Source of the DNA: G965200765 sp965203865
GTDB lineage: Bacteria; Pseudomonadota; Gammaproteobacteria; Arenicellales; JAJDZL01
DNA length: 64,000 nt
Direction: 5' to 3'
NCBI GenBank assembly: GCA_965203865.1
Contig: OZ241916.1
Location: forward strand, 930,001-994,000
A program made the position numbers and the translations under genes. Under the pieces are notes generated by a model. That model searched no databases. It was not told the origin of the DNA and saw only the letters and a program-made list of their open reading frames with translations. Positions 35,794 through 44,208 of this stretch are shown in pieces (position 1 is the stretch's first letter; each line of letters begins with the position of its first letter).

Positions 35794-37701
35794 ATGCTAA
35801 CGAGTATCCGAGCCCGTGCAACCGGCTGGATTGCGTGGGCCATTGTTATCCTGATTTCAATTCCGTTTGCTCTTTGGGGCGTAAATTCTTATTTTGGTGA
35901 AATATACGAAATCAATGTAGCTGTGGTTGACGGTGAGGAAATTGATTTGCAGACTTACCAGCGGGCCTTGTACATTGAACGGGACAACTATAGGCAGCAA
36001 ATGGGCGAGAATGTCGATTCAGATTTTTTATCCAGTTCTGTTTTGGGACGACAGGTTGTTGACCAGCTTGTAAACGACTTGCTTTTATTTCAAGATGCCC
36101 GGAGCAATGGCTATTATGTCGGAGATGAAGCGCTGGCAAAGGCAATTCGACGCGCACCCATGTTTCTGACAGATGAAAAGTTTGACCAGAATCGGTATGA
36201 AAGATTGCTGCAGTTCTCCGGCTATTCTGTCACCGAATTCGAAGAACTTCAGAGGCAGCTCGCCGCCGTATCACAAATTCGAAGCGGCTTTCTGGCTTCT
36301 TCCTTTAGCGTGGACCAATCTGTCGATGAAGTACTAAAGGTGGTCCTTCAAACCCGGGACGGCGACTATGCATTGATTGAGCCGGAGAGATTTGCAAGCG
36401 AAATAGAAGTATTGGAAGAAGATATTCAGGCTGAATACGATCAGAATTTGAGCCTGTATTCTGAATCGGAAAAAATGAAAATCGAGTATATTCAATTATC
36501 GCTCTCGGATTTTGCAAAAGATTACGAACCCACAGAGGAGACATTGCAGCAATTGTACGAAGTAGACATTGCCGAGTTTTTGCGAGAGGAATCAAGATTT
36601 GTCAGCCATGTATTGATTAAGCCGGACAGCGAATCCGAGGAAGACGAAGCAAAGGCGTTGGAAGAAGCAACAGAAGTTGCAGAAAAAGCGAAAGCAGGGG
36701 AGGATTTTGATGAATTGGTATCGAATCATTCAGACGATACTGGTTCAGTGGAACAAGGCGGCAGTATAGGAGAGGTTAATCGAGGTGCAACAGTTCCAGA
36801 GTTTGAACAGGTTGCATTTTCTTTAAACGAGGGAGAAATCAGCGACCCGGTGAAGAGTACATTTGGCTTCCATATTATTCGAGTTGACGAAATTAAAAAA
36901 GAGGAAACAAAACCATATGAAGAAGTCAGGGATGAGTTGGTTGAGAGTGCAGTCAAGCAGCAGGCTGAAAACGAACTGGGCGAGATCCTGGAAGAGGTGC
37001 GCAATATCGCGTATGAACAACCAGACAGTCTTCTTGCAGTTTCCGATACTTTTGATTTGGAGATTCAGGAATCCGAGTGGTTTTCACGGGATACTGGAAG
37101 CGGAATTGCTGAAAACGATAAAATTCGAAATGTAGCATTCAGTGAACTTGTACTGAAAGAGGCATTTAATAGCGACTTGGTAGAACTGGATGTGGAAAAC
37201 TATGTAGTTTTACGCAAGTTGCAATTTCAGGATGCAGCACAACTGGGCATCGATGAAGTGCGAGATGAAATCACTGAAAAACTGCTTGCCCAAAAAAGCG
37301 AGGAGCAAGCCCAAAATCTTGGTGAGGGACTTGTTGATGCGTTGAAATCTGGTGATGAATGGACAAAAGTATTAACTGAAAACAATCTTGACCCATTACC
37401 GAATCCAGGCCGGGAGGGAGAGGAGAATTATGATTCTTATCTTGTAGCGAATATGATTTATGCGGCTTCATTGCCCAAAGAAGACGGAGTTGCATACGGA
37501 AGCGGAAGTTTGCCTGACGGACGATACTTGATTTACAGGATCGTAAGTTCGGAAGATGGCAACCCGGAGAGTGCAGAAGAAGAAATGAGAAGACAGGTTG
37601 AAAATCAGATATCAAATCGATTTGGTGTTGAACTCTACGATAGCTATGTGTCCAACTTGAGAGAAATTGCAGACATCAAAATTTATGATGATGTTCTATA
37701 G
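35794..37701 (+). CDS. ppiD: Peptidylprolyl isomerase PpiD (SurA N-terminal/parvulin family)
   Basis: 635 residues. One N-terminal membrane anchor (ATGWIAWAIVILISIPFALW) puts the rest in the periplasm. A SurA-like N-terminal helical part follows. The parvulin domain (about 267-365) includes SRFVSHVLIKPDSE, FDELVSNHSDDTGS and FGFHIIRVDEIKKEETKPY. It is a periplasmic chaperone tied to the Sec translocon. The protein is very acidic. Its place after hupB is conserved in many gammaproteobacteria. Confidence 0.93.
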   Translation: MLTSIRARATGWIAWAIVILISIPFALWGVNSYFGEIYEINVAVVDGEEIDLQTYQRALYIERDNYRQQMGENVDSDFLSSSVLGRQVVDQLVNDLLLFQDARSNGYYVGDEALAKAIRRAPMFLTDEKFDQNRYERLLQFSGYSVTEFEELQRQLAAVSQIRSGFLASSFSVDQSVDEVLKVVLQTRDGDYALIEPERFASEIEVLEEDIQAEYDQNLSLYSESEKMKIEYIQLSLSDFAKDYEPTEETLQQLYEVDIAEFLREESRFVSHVLIKPDSESEEDEAKALEEATEVAEKAKAGEDFDELVSNHSDDTGSVEQGGSIGEVNRGATVPEFEQVAFSLNEGEISDPVKSTFGFHIIRVDEIKKEETKPYEEVRDELVESAVKQQAENELGEILEEVRNIAYEQPDSLLAVSDTFDLEIQESEWFSRDTGSGIAENDKIRNVAFSELVLKEAFNSDLVELDVENYVVLRKLQFQDAAQLGIDEVRDEITEKLLAQKSEEQAQNLGEGLVDALKSGDEWTKVLTENNLDPLPNPGREGEENYDSYLVANMIYAASLPKEDGVAYGSGSLPDGRYLIYRIVSSEDGNPESAEEEMRRQVENQISNRFGVELYDSYVSNLREIADIKIYDDVL

Positions 37702-37979
37702 CCCTGTAGGAAATACTTTTAACCCGAACACTTTTCTTGTGCTTGTCGTACGCACTTGAAATTTTATTTACCCAGAATTCGTTGATTGTGAGCTCGCCTC
37801 AAAACTTGGGCGAATACCAGATGCACTCGCCGACCCTTATGAAATGGCAACTGATTGGCAAGATATCCGGATGCGGATCTCGTACTGGAGTTTGATCAGA
37901 GAATATCCAGACGGCGATACAGAATAATAGAAAGGTTGTTCAAAAAACAATTCACTCTTGAGTGGATAAGCCAAATTGT
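37702..37979. other. Intergenic region upstream of the leu leader
   Basis: No standard gene was found. Frame 37760-37927 is open for 55 codons with protein-like composition (ELASKLGRIPDALADPYEMA) but has no start codon, so it may be a decayed gene fragment. Confidence 0.4.
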
Positions 37980-38008
37980 TTGATAAGCATTAGTGTTTGG
38001 TATATACT
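37980..38008 (+). promoter_or_regulatory. Predicted sigma-70 promoter for the leuL-leuA transcript
   Basis: TTGATA (37980-37985), a 17-base spacer and TATACT (38003-38008). The expected transcription start, near 38015, is only a few bases from the leader ATG at 38018, so the leader peptide would be read from an almost leaderless mRNA. Confidence 0.6.
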
Positions 38009-38017
38009 TCCACTCCT

Positions 38018-38095
38018 ATGAAAAATACATTTAGCCAATCAAACACTATCAATACATTCCTTTCCCTGGGTTTGCTCCTTCTGCTGCGCCTGTAG
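38018..38095 (+). CDS. leuL: leu operon leader peptide (attenuation)
   Basis: A 25-codon frame ending LSLGLLLLLRL and a stop, with eight leucine codons among its last twelve residues, five of them in a row. Leader peptides of this kind sense charged tRNA-Leu: stalling on the leucine run favours an antiterminator and expression of leuA. The peptide lies about 100 bases before leuA, right after a good promoter. No Shine-Dalgarno is seen. It is too short for standard gene callers. Confidence 0.82.
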   Translation: MKNTFSQSNTINTFLSLGLLLLLRL

Positions 38096-38160
38096 GCGCG
38101 CATTACTCCTAAAAATATTTCTTTTTACACCATGTTGACACGGCACCAAGCTTGGGTGTC
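38086..38160 (+). promoter_or_regulatory. Stem-loops of the leuA attenuator
   Basis: GCGCC (38086-38090) and GGCGC (38095-38099) form a tight hairpin over the end and stop of the leader peptide. A second hairpin lies at 38137-38160, with outer GACAC/GTGTC and the inner palindrome CCAAGCTTGG. T-rich DNA (TTTCTTTTT) lies between them. Which structure terminates cannot be settled without folding. Confidence 0.5.
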
Positions 38161-38197
38161 GAATTTGCACTAACTGAAAAATTGATTGGAGAAACTA

Positions 38198-39745
38198 ATG
38201 TCGGACAGATTGATAATTTTTGATACCACTCTGCGGGACGGTGAGCAGAGTCCGGGGGCTTCCATGACTTCCGAGGAGAAAATGGCAATTGCCCGGTTGC
38301 TTGAGAAAATGCAAGTGGATGTAATTGAAGCCGGATTTCCTGCCGCAAGCCAGGGAGATTTTGAGGCGGTAAAGGAAATCGCAGGCGAAATTAAAGATAG
38401 TACGATTTGCGCCTTGGCCAGGGCGGTGGAAGGGGATCTGCATCGTGCTATTGATGCAATCAAGCCTGCCGCATCAGGACGCGTGCATACGTTTATAGCA
38501 ACCTCTCCGATTCATATGCAGAACAAACTTCGTATGGAACCGGACAAAGTGCTTGAACGTGCTGTATGGGCAGTAAAAATGTCGCGGAATGCCACGGATG
38601 ATGTTGAATTCTCCCCCGAGGATGCAGGTCGTTCTGAAATTGACTTTCTGTGCAGAATACTTGAAGCAGTAATCGATGCGGGTGCGCGAACGGTGAACAT
38701 ACCGGATACTGTGGGATACAACATGCCGGAGCAGTTCGGAGATCTGATAGAAACATTGATGACCAGAATTCCGAATTCCGACAAGGCGGTTTTCTCTGCT
38801 CATTGTCACAACGATCTTGGAGTTGCTGTAGCGAACTCGCTGGCAGCGGTTCAAAGAGGTGCGCGCCAGGTGGAATGTACGGTGAACGGTCTCGGCGAAC
38901 GCGCGGGGAACGCTTCTCTGGAGGAAATTGTAATGGCTGTCAGAACGCGGCAGGATATATTTGATTGCGATACTCGCATAGACACTACTCAAATCGTTCC
39001 GGCCAGTCGGCTTGTTTCAAGTATAACCGGATTCCCTGTTCAACCAAACAAGGCTGTGGTAGGTGCTAACGCGTTTGCACATGAATCTGGAATTCACCAG
39101 GACGGTGTAATAAAGAAACGGGAAACCTACGAAATTATGCGCGCAGAAGATGTTGGCTGGAGTGCAAATCGAATGGTTTTGGGCAAGCATTCCGGCCACA
39201 ATGCATTTCAGAAACGACTGAGTGAATTGGGAATTGAATTCGATTCGAAAGAAGATCTGGATAGGGCATTTGAACAGTTCAAAGAGTTGGCCGACAAGAA
39301 GCATGAAATTTTCGATGACGACTTGGTTGAACTGGTTACAGAAACAGGGCTGCAAAGCGGTGAAGAAAAATTCAAACTGGAGCAAATGAGTGTATGTTCA
39401 AATACGAAGGCCACTCCGAAGGCAGATGTGGTGTTGCGAGTAAATGGTAAAGCTTGTAACGCAAGTTCCAATGGGAACGGACCGATAGACGCATCTTTCA
39501 AAGCAGTCGACAAGATTGTGGGCAACGGGTTCAGCCTTGAACTGTATTCGGTGAATGCAATTACCAGCGGCACCGATGCTCAGGGAGAAGTTACAGTTCG
39601 GTTGAAGCAAAATGGTCGCATCGTGAATGGACACGGTTCTGATACTGATATTGTGATTGCTTCAGTAAAGGCCTACATCAATGCAATTAACCGATTTGAA
39701 TCGACGGAGTATCGTTCTCACCCGCAAAATAATTCAATGATTTGA
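38198..39745 (+). CDS. leuA: 2-isopropylmalate synthase
   Basis: 515 residues from ATG at 38198 with GGAG upstream. The N-terminal HMGL-like barrel carries IIFDTTLRDGEQSPGASM, and metal-binding HCHNDLGVAVANS and HESGIHQDGV follow. The C-terminal regulatory domain (about 390-515) should bind leucine for feedback inhibition. It commits 2-ketoisovalerate to leucine. leuBCD are not adjacent. It is controlled by the leuL attenuator. Confidence 0.96.
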   Translation: MSDRLIIFDTTLRDGEQSPGASMTSEEKMAIARLLEKMQVDVIEAGFPAASQGDFEAVKEIAGEIKDSTICALARAVEGDLHRAIDAIKPAASGRVHTFIATSPIHMQNKLRMEPDKVLERAVWAVKMSRNATDDVEFSPEDAGRSEIDFLCRILEAVIDAGARTVNIPDTVGYNMPEQFGDLIETLMTRIPNSDKAVFSAHCHNDLGVAVANSLAAVQRGARQVECTVNGLGERAGNASLEEIVMAVRTRQDIFDCDTRIDTTQIVPASRLVSSITGFPVQPNKAVVGANAFAHESGIHQDGVIKKRETYEIMRAEDVGWSANRMVLGKHSGHNAFQKRLSELGIEFDSKEDLDRAFEQFKELADKKHEIFDDDLVELVTETGLQSGEEKFKLEQMSVCSNTKATPKADVVLRVNGKACNASSNGNGPIDASFKAVDKIVGNGFSLELYSVNAITSGTDAQGEVTVRLKQNGRIVNGHGSDTDIVIASVKAYINAINRFESTEYRSHPQNNSMI

Positions 39746-39752
39746 AACCATC

Positions 39753-40460
39753 ATGTCGAAAAATTCGTACCTTGGAGCGATGGGGATTGAAGTGTGGCAA
39801 TCTCGTTCGCCGAAGGAGAGTTCATCTGATTTTGCAAATACCAGTGAAGAGTCTGTAGATAATTCCGAAATAGCAACTCCTGGCACTACTGAAGCGTCCG
39901 GAATATTTGAACTGGATTTATCTGCTTTGAGACGGGTTGCGTTGAACTGCAAGTTGTGTTCGCTTCATTCAGGACGGAACAATGTTGTTTTCGGCGAAGG
40001 ACACGATTCTGCCGACTTGATGTTTATTGGGGAGGGGCCGGGTGCTGACGAAGATGCACAAGGTTTGCCTTTTGTTGGCCGTGCCGGGCAATTGCTCACA
40101 TCCATGATTGAAGCGATGGGGTTTGCCCGTAGTGAAGTTTATATTGCAAACATTGTCAAATGCCGCCCGCCGAACAATCGCGACCCAAAACCGGAGGAGG
40201 CCACCAGTTGTGCACCGTACCTGCTTAGGCAAATTGAACTGGTTTCACCGAAGATAATAGTGGCACTAGGTCGGGTCAGCGCACAATTGCTGTTGCAAAC
40301 AGACCAGCCGATAGGACAGCTTCGTGGCGAAGTGTACAAATTCCGAGACACCAACATTGATTTGGTAGTCACCTATCACCCCGCTTATTTGGTACGCAAA
40401 TTAACGGAGAAGTCAAAATCGTGGGACGATCTATGGCAGGCAAAGCAGTTGCTGAATTAG
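39753..40460 (+). CDS. Type 4 uracil-DNA glycosylase (Fe-S cluster)
   Basis: 235 residues. After a non-conserved ~65-residue N terminus come NCKLCSLHSGRNNVVFGEG (cluster cysteines), FIGEGPGADEDAQGLPFVGR (active site), IVKCRPPNNRDPKPEEATSC (further cysteines) and TYHPAYLVR (His motif). It removes uracil from DNA in base excision repair. It starts 7 bases after leuA. Confidence 0.93.
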   Translation: MSKNSYLGAMGIEVWQSRSPKESSSDFANTSEESVDNSEIATPGTTEASGIFELDLSALRRVALNCKLCSLHSGRNNVVFGEGHDSADLMFIGEGPGADEDAQGLPFVGRAGQLLTSMIEAMGFARSEVYIANIVKCRPPNNRDPKPEEATSCAPYLLRQIELVSPKIIVALGRVSAQLLLQTDQPIGQLRGEVYKFRDTNIDLVVTYHPAYLVRKLTEKSKSWDDLWQAKQLLN

Positions 40461-40566
40461 TTGCAGTATTGCCGGTGCAATTGAAAAGGAGTAATTCGCC
40501 CGTCCTGGAAAACTACATCAAAAAGGATTTCATTTTTTCTGTTGGAACTTGCTATTCCGCTGACAT

Positions 40567-42003
40567 CTAATCAAGATAGAGAATTATGTTTTGATTCGGA
40601 TGGATGATACCGTCATTATTGATGGCATTCCAGTTGTATAGTTCGGTAACTTTCACATTGTAGCGCTTTGCGATGTGCCATAAATTGTCGCCCGGTTTCA
40701 CTCTGTGAATATGCTTGACACCAATTTTGCGGGCTGAGTATTTTGCGCGTGAAAGGTAACTAGGCAGAGTGAATGCTGTCGGGATAATTAATCTTTCTCC
40801 CACTTGAATTAGATTCGCATTTGTCAGTGTGTTGGTATCCATAATTGTTTTAATTGGGACACCGTATTTTGAGGAAATTTCCCCCAGGCTGTCTCCCGTC
40901 TTTACCAAGTGGCTTACCCAGGTATATCGGTCAGCAGGATTCAGGTTGTACATTGCAATTGCAGCTTGGTAGTACTTGTCGGCTGGCACCAGAACACGAT
41001 ACGGCCCATTTGGAGGCGTCATGGACCTGCGCAGCCCGGGATTTAGCAGGGCCAGTTCATCCAGACTGCAATGGATTGCATCGGCAAGAATTTGCAGATC
41101 TATTTGAAATGAAAAATGAGCAACTGTGATGTTCTGAGTGGTTTTTATTTCAGTCAGCGTGATTCCGAACGATTCTGGGTCGGCAACAATGTTTTTCACT
41201 GCGAGAAGTTTAGGGACGTATTTTCTGGTTTCCATACGAAGATTCATCTTGTGAAATTCGGTGCGATTTTTTTCCCTTTCCCGGCGAATCCTGTTTTCTC
41301 CTCCATTGTATGCGGCTAATGCAAGCAACCAGTCACCGTCGAACATTTCGTGCAAGTCTTCCAGATAATCCAAAGCTGCTCTGGTTGATTCGACAACATC
41401 GCGTCGTCCTTCATACCACCAATTCTGTTTAAGCCCATAGTTTTTTCCTGTAGATGAAATGAACTGCCACAACCCTGCAGCATGTGCATGCGAATACGCA
41501 TACGGATTAAAAGCACTTTCAATGACGGGTAACAATGCAATCTCGGAAGGCATATTTCGTTTTTGTACTTCCTTAAATATATAAGGCAGGTAGAGTTTTG
41601 CCCGTTCCAGTGTTTTGCTCAAGGTTTTCGGGTGCGAAGAGTACCACTTTTCATATGAGGTGACATACTTGTCCCGGTAGTCCGGCAAAGCAAAATTGTT
41701 TCGAATGTGAATCCAAATGTCGGTTGTGTTGGTTGATGTAGAATCGCCTGCATCAGAGCGGGGATAGAATGTTCTGCCAGGAATTCGCCTGATATCAGGA
41801 TAGTCTATGCCGTAGTCGCGATAGTACATGTGAGGATACTCGCCTGCCTGAGCCGCTTTTATGAATGCTAGTCCAGTATTTGATGAACTATTACCGGCCT
41901 GAATAATCATTGAAACTGAGAAAACTGCTCCAATAATGATGCAAATAAATGATGTTCCAACCTTACGGTTTGCATGGCTTTGTTTTTGATGAGCAATTTT
42001 CAT
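40567..42003 (-). CDS. mltD: Membrane-bound lytic murein transglycosylase D
   Basis: 478 residues. An N-terminal signal or anchor (SFICIIIGAVFSVSMIIQAG) is followed by the SLT domain: LLPVIESAFNPYAYSHAHAA with the catalytic Glu, GLWQFISSTGKNYGL and LLALAAYNGGENRI. Two LysM repeats end the protein (about 370-418 and 430-478: GDSLGEISSKYGV and GDNLWHIAKRYNV). It cleaves peptidoglycan with 1,6-anhydro products. It is divergent from the methyltransferase gene at 42145. Confidence 0.94.
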   Translation of the reverse strand: MKIAHQKQSHANRKVGTSFICIIIGAVFSVSMIIQAGNSSSNTGLAFIKAAQAGEYPHMYYRDYGIDYPDIRRIPGRTFYPRSDAGDSTSTNTTDIWIHIRNNFALPDYRDKYVTSYEKWYSSHPKTLSKTLERAKLYLPYIFKEVQKRNMPSEIALLPVIESAFNPYAYSHAHAAGLWQFISSTGKNYGLKQNWWYEGRRDVVESTRAALDYLEDLHEMFDGDWLLALAAYNGGENRIRREREKNRTEFHKMNLRMETRKYVPKLLAVKNIVADPESFGITLTEIKTTQNITVAHFSFQIDLQILADAIHCSLDELALLNPGLRRSMTPPNGPYRVLVPADKYYQAAIAMYNLNPADRYTWVSHLVKTGDSLGEISSKYGVPIKTIMDTNTLTNANLIQVGERLIIPTAFTLPSYLSRAKYSARKIGVKHIHRVKPGDNLWHIAKRYNVKVTELYNWNAINNDGIIHPNQNIILYLD

Positions 42004-42144
42004 AGGGCAATAAACTATTTATGGACCATAATTCTGTGAAATTCAGTACGAGCGATTTTATAAAGCATTAAACAGCGGATTTACATATATTATATTAGAC
42101 TTTCCAATAAATTTGATTGATGATGCTTTTCAATTTCAGTTTGA

Positions 42145-42948
42145 TTGAATTTTGCGGCCAATTCCAGAGTATATATCCAAGCCTTTCCGAATGTGTCTTT
42201 GCAAAGTAACCAGCTAAAACTATCATTGTCCGAATGGTGTTCCTTGCCCCTTGGCAGTGAGATTGTCAAAATTGAATCTGATTGTATTCAAAGGCTACTT
42301 CCAAAACGTTTTTACAGAACAGCAATACAAGCTGGACACTTGCCGAAATCGCTTCTTGTAGACAAGCACGCGATAATGGTCAAGTGCGACGGTTTCGACG
42401 GCTTGGGAAATTCGAATGCACAGGTAATTGCCAGAGCAGAGTATCTTCCGTTTACGGCCCGTTCGATAGACTTGCTTGTGCTGCCTCATGTACTGGAGTT
42501 CAGTTCTTCGCCCCACGAGGTTCTAAGAGAGGTTTCGGAATGCGTAGTTCCGGAAGGAATTGTCGTGATTTCTGGATTTAACCCTTATAGTTTACTCGGA
42601 ATGACCAAGTCAATTGGCGGGCAGGTACGCGGTGCAATGAAGCATGCGAAGTTTTACTCTGTTACTCGAATTCGCGACTGGCTAGCCTTGTTGGAGTTTG
42701 AAGTGGTCGCAGGGGAATTTTTATTTTATCGTCCTCCTTTTTCGCAGCAGAAACGACTGGACAAGGTATTGGTGCTTGAAAAAATTGGGGAAAGGTGGTG
42801 GCCCATACTGGGGTCGGTATACATTTTGGTTGCACAAAAAAAGGAGCGAGGCATACGATTGAAGTTCAAGGGGGAGAAGTCTCCCAAATTGGGGGGCAGA
42901 GTTTTGAGCCCCGTTGCAGAAAATTCGCTCTCGAATCGGCAAGTATAA
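42145..42948 (+). CDS. Class I SAM-dependent methyltransferase
   Basis: 267 residues. The region ARAEYLPFTARSIDLLVLPHVLEF and LREVSECVVPEGIVVISGFNPYS fits motifs II-III of a Rossmann-fold methyltransferase. Motif I is poorly conserved: there is no clean glycine-rich loop, so activity is uncertain. The start TTG at 42145 is the longest option. It lies just upstream of rnhA-dnaQ, as in many gammaproteobacteria. The substrate is unknown. Confidence 0.8.
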   Translation: MNFAANSRVYIQAFPNVSLQSNQLKLSLSEWCSLPLGSEIVKIESDCIQRLLPKRFYRTAIQAGHLPKSLLVDKHAIMVKCDGFDGLGNSNAQVIARAEYLPFTARSIDLLVLPHVLEFSSSPHEVLREVSECVVPEGIVVISGFNPYSLLGMTKSIGGQVRGAMKHAKFYSVTRIRDWLALLEFEVVAGEFLFYRPPFSQQKRLDKVLVLEKIGERWWPILGSVYILVAQKKERGIRLKFKGEKSPKLGGRVLSPVAENSLSNRQV

Positions 42949-42978
42949 TGACATGCTTTGTACAGGAGATAACGCCAA

Positions 42979-43446
42979 ATGCCCATAGACCCCAGCAAAC
43001 AGAAGGTTGAAGTAACAATATATACCGATGGCGCTTGTTCGGGAAACCCGGGTCCAGGCGGATGGGGCGCAATATTGTGCTATAAAAATCACCAAAAAGA
43101 AATTTCAGGCGGAGAACTGGCGACAACAAATAACCGCATGGAGTTGACGGCGGCGATTCGGGCACTGGAGTGCTTGAAATCCAGTTGCACTATAAAACTT
43201 TACACTGATTCAGTCTACCTGAAAAACGGGATGAATGTTTGGCTGAAGAACTGGAAAAAGAAAAACTGGATTGGGTCAAACAAGAAGAAGGTATTAAACC
43301 AGGACTTGTGGAAGAGGCTGGATGAGTTGAATTCGGAATATGATATTGAATGGCTCTGGGTTGCTGGACACAGCGGCAACCCCGGGAATGATCGTGCGGA
43401 TGAGTTGGCGCGAGCCGCCATACCGGATCAAAGTGATGGAAACTGA
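42979..43446 (+). CDS. rnhA: Ribonuclease HI
   Basis: 155 residues with all active-site residues: YTDGACSGNPGPGGWG (Asp), TTNNRMELTAAI (Glu), LYTDSVYLKNG (Asp) and AGHSGNPGNDRADELA (His and Asp). It removes RNA from RNA-DNA hybrids. dnaQ follows after 15 bases. Confidence 0.97.
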   Translation: MPIDPSKQKVEVTIYTDGACSGNPGPGGWGAILCYKNHQKEISGGELATTNNRMELTAAIRALECLKSSCTIKLYTDSVYLKNGMNVWLKNWKKKNWIGSNKKKVLNQDLWKRLDELNSEYDIEWLWVAGHSGNPGNDRADELARAAIPDQSDGN

Positions 43447-43461
43447 ATTTGTGAATTTACG

Positions 43462-44208
43462 ATGCGCAGAGTAGTAGTCGATACAGAAACCACGGGTTTG
43501 GAGGTTGAGCATGGCCATCGCATCGTTGAAGTTGCATGCCTGGAACTGAATCATCGAACACCTACCGGCAAGAGGTTTCATGAATACATAAACCCGGAGC
43601 GAGACATAGAATCCAAAGCGCTTGAGGTTCATGGGATCACCAGAGAGGATTTGCAAGACAAGCCCAAATTCGCGGAGATTTCGGAGGAGTTGTTCAATTT
43701 TATAGAAGGGGCGGAACTCGTTATTCACAACTCCGAATTCGATCTCGCTTTCCTTAATCAGGAATTTCGACTAGCCGGCAAGGATTGCAAGGTTGAGGAC
43801 GTTTGCGAGATTTTTGATACGTTGACCTATGCCCGTGATATTCGACCTGGCAGGTCAAACTCTTTGGATGCACTCGCCAACGAATACAACGTTGATTTGT
43901 CGAAAAGAGAAAAGCATGGCGCCTTGCTGGACGTTGAAATTCTGGCTGATGTGTTCAGCGCAATGACAAGCGGGCAATCATCCTTTGATTTTGGTGAGTC
44001 AAAGGATGTTTCGATAATCAGTTCGACCGGTGGTGCCCGTAAAAAAGAATATCGAGATATCGTAGTGCAAAAGGCCACGCGCGAAGAACGGGAAGCACAC
44101 GAAAAATGGCTGGATCATCTGGACAAGGTTTCAAAAAATGGAAGTATCGAAAGAAAGATCACTGCAAAGCAAAGTTCATTCTCAGAAGATGTAGTAGAGG
44201 TAAATTAA
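43462..44208 (+). CDS. dnaQ: DNA polymerase III epsilon subunit
   Basis: 248 residues. The DEDDh exonuclease motifs are VVDTETTGLEVEHGHRIVEV, VIHNSEFDLAFLNQEF and KHGALLDVEILADVF. A C-terminal tail for polymerase binding follows. It proofreads replication. It is cotranscribed with rnhA. Its last 27 bases overlap, tail to tail, the last gene of the antiporter operon. Confidence 0.96.
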   Translation: MRRVVVDTETTGLEVEHGHRIVEVACLELNHRTPTGKRFHEYINPERDIESKALEVHGITREDLQDKPKFAEISEELFNFIEGAELVIHNSEFDLAFLNQEFRLAGKDCKVEDVCEIFDTLTYARDIRPGRSNSLDALANEYNVDLSKREKHGALLDVEILADVFSAMTSGQSSFDFGESKDVSIISSTGGARKKEYRDIVVQKATREEREAHEKWLDHLDKVSKNGSIERKITAKQSSFSEDVVEVN

